Assembly: GCF_009176975.1 (NCBI RefSeq)
Contig: NZ_WEZG01000010.1
Span: forward strand, 1-64,000
DNA from: Aureimonas psammosilenae
GTDB lineage: Bacteria; Pseudomonadota; Alphaproteobacteria; Rhizobiales; Rhizobiaceae
Direction of reading: 5' to 3'
Length of the DNA: 64,000 nt
Part shown: positions 63,941-64,000 of the stretch, piece after piece
Layout of the letters: every line of letters begins with the position of its first letter
How positions within the stretch are numbered: the stretch's first letter is position 1
Position numbers and translations under genes: made by a program
The notes under the pieces: generated by a model
The model's input: only the letters and a program-made list of their open reading frames with translations
What the model was told of the DNA's origin: nothing
The model's database searches: none

Positions 63941-64000
63941 CTTCGGGCGGTGAGGAGATGGGCGGGGCCGCGGTTCGGCCTCAGAAACGCCGAAGGGGCG

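Overview
The window looks like chromosome of a high-GC alphaproteobacterium of the Hyphomicrobiales (Rhizobiales), probably close to Aurantimonas or Aureimonas. Support comes from the order TIGR02300 gene, aroA-like gene, cmk, rpsA; the RegB/RegA redox pair next to hrpB; a PmtA-type phospholipid methyltransferase downstream of dnaJ; and MmcB, CueR and MerR/WYL families typical of the group. The genus is an inference.

Region 1, 1-7,770. This stretch is visibly more AT-rich than the rest and abuts the 3' end of a tRNA-Ala(GGC). It holds two TadE/TadG-type pilus proteins (one cut by the window edge), a decayed AlpA-like regulator, a coding fragment with a 9-bp periodic repeat nearby, and a stress cassette: two paralogous MarR regulators bracketing a DUF4142 protein, a 58-residue DnaJ-like zinc protein and a manganese catalase. 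It reads as an old accessory region.

Region 2, 7,771-37,053. Core chromosome: the tRNA, a TIGR02300 protein, a half-length degenerate aroA homologue, cmk in frame behind a membrane segment, rpsA, two tandem LuxR-type regulators, MipA/OmpV, an SDR, HrpB with a 132-bp tandem duplication across its stop codon, an acyltransferase, RegB/RegA, a HAD hydrolase, PBP1a, an FMN reductase, PmtA, DnaJ, three accessory genes, DnaK, MmcB, a VOC protein, CueR and an L,D-transpeptidase.

Region 3, 37,054-53,923. yifB (comM-like) is interrupted just before its Walker A motif. The junction carries a 20-bp motif that recurs in direct orientation, with 2 mismatches, at 53,904. Between the two lies cargo: copper-type genes (a decayed DUF411 gene, three DUF305 proteins, a glutaredoxin-MauE fusion), fluoride resistance (CrcB and ClC-F/DUF190, each behind its own fluoride riboswitch), a sigma/anti-sigma pair, a LysR regulator, a uracil-DNA glycosylase-like protein, and a possible sulfite module (sulfite oxidase, TDT exporter, YncE-type beta-propeller, binding protein).

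Region 4, 53,924-64,000. Mobilisation and conjugation genes: a MobA/MobL (MOBQ-type) relaxase operon, a recognisable oriT with hairpin and nic core between divergent operons, a DotA/TraY-type membrane protein, and eight small, mostly overlapping unrecognised genes. The right edge is a repeat-rich control region. I read regions 3 and 4 as two tandem integrative elements, or one composite element, in yifB. No integrase lies in the window, so the recombination machinery and the rest of yifB should lie to the right.
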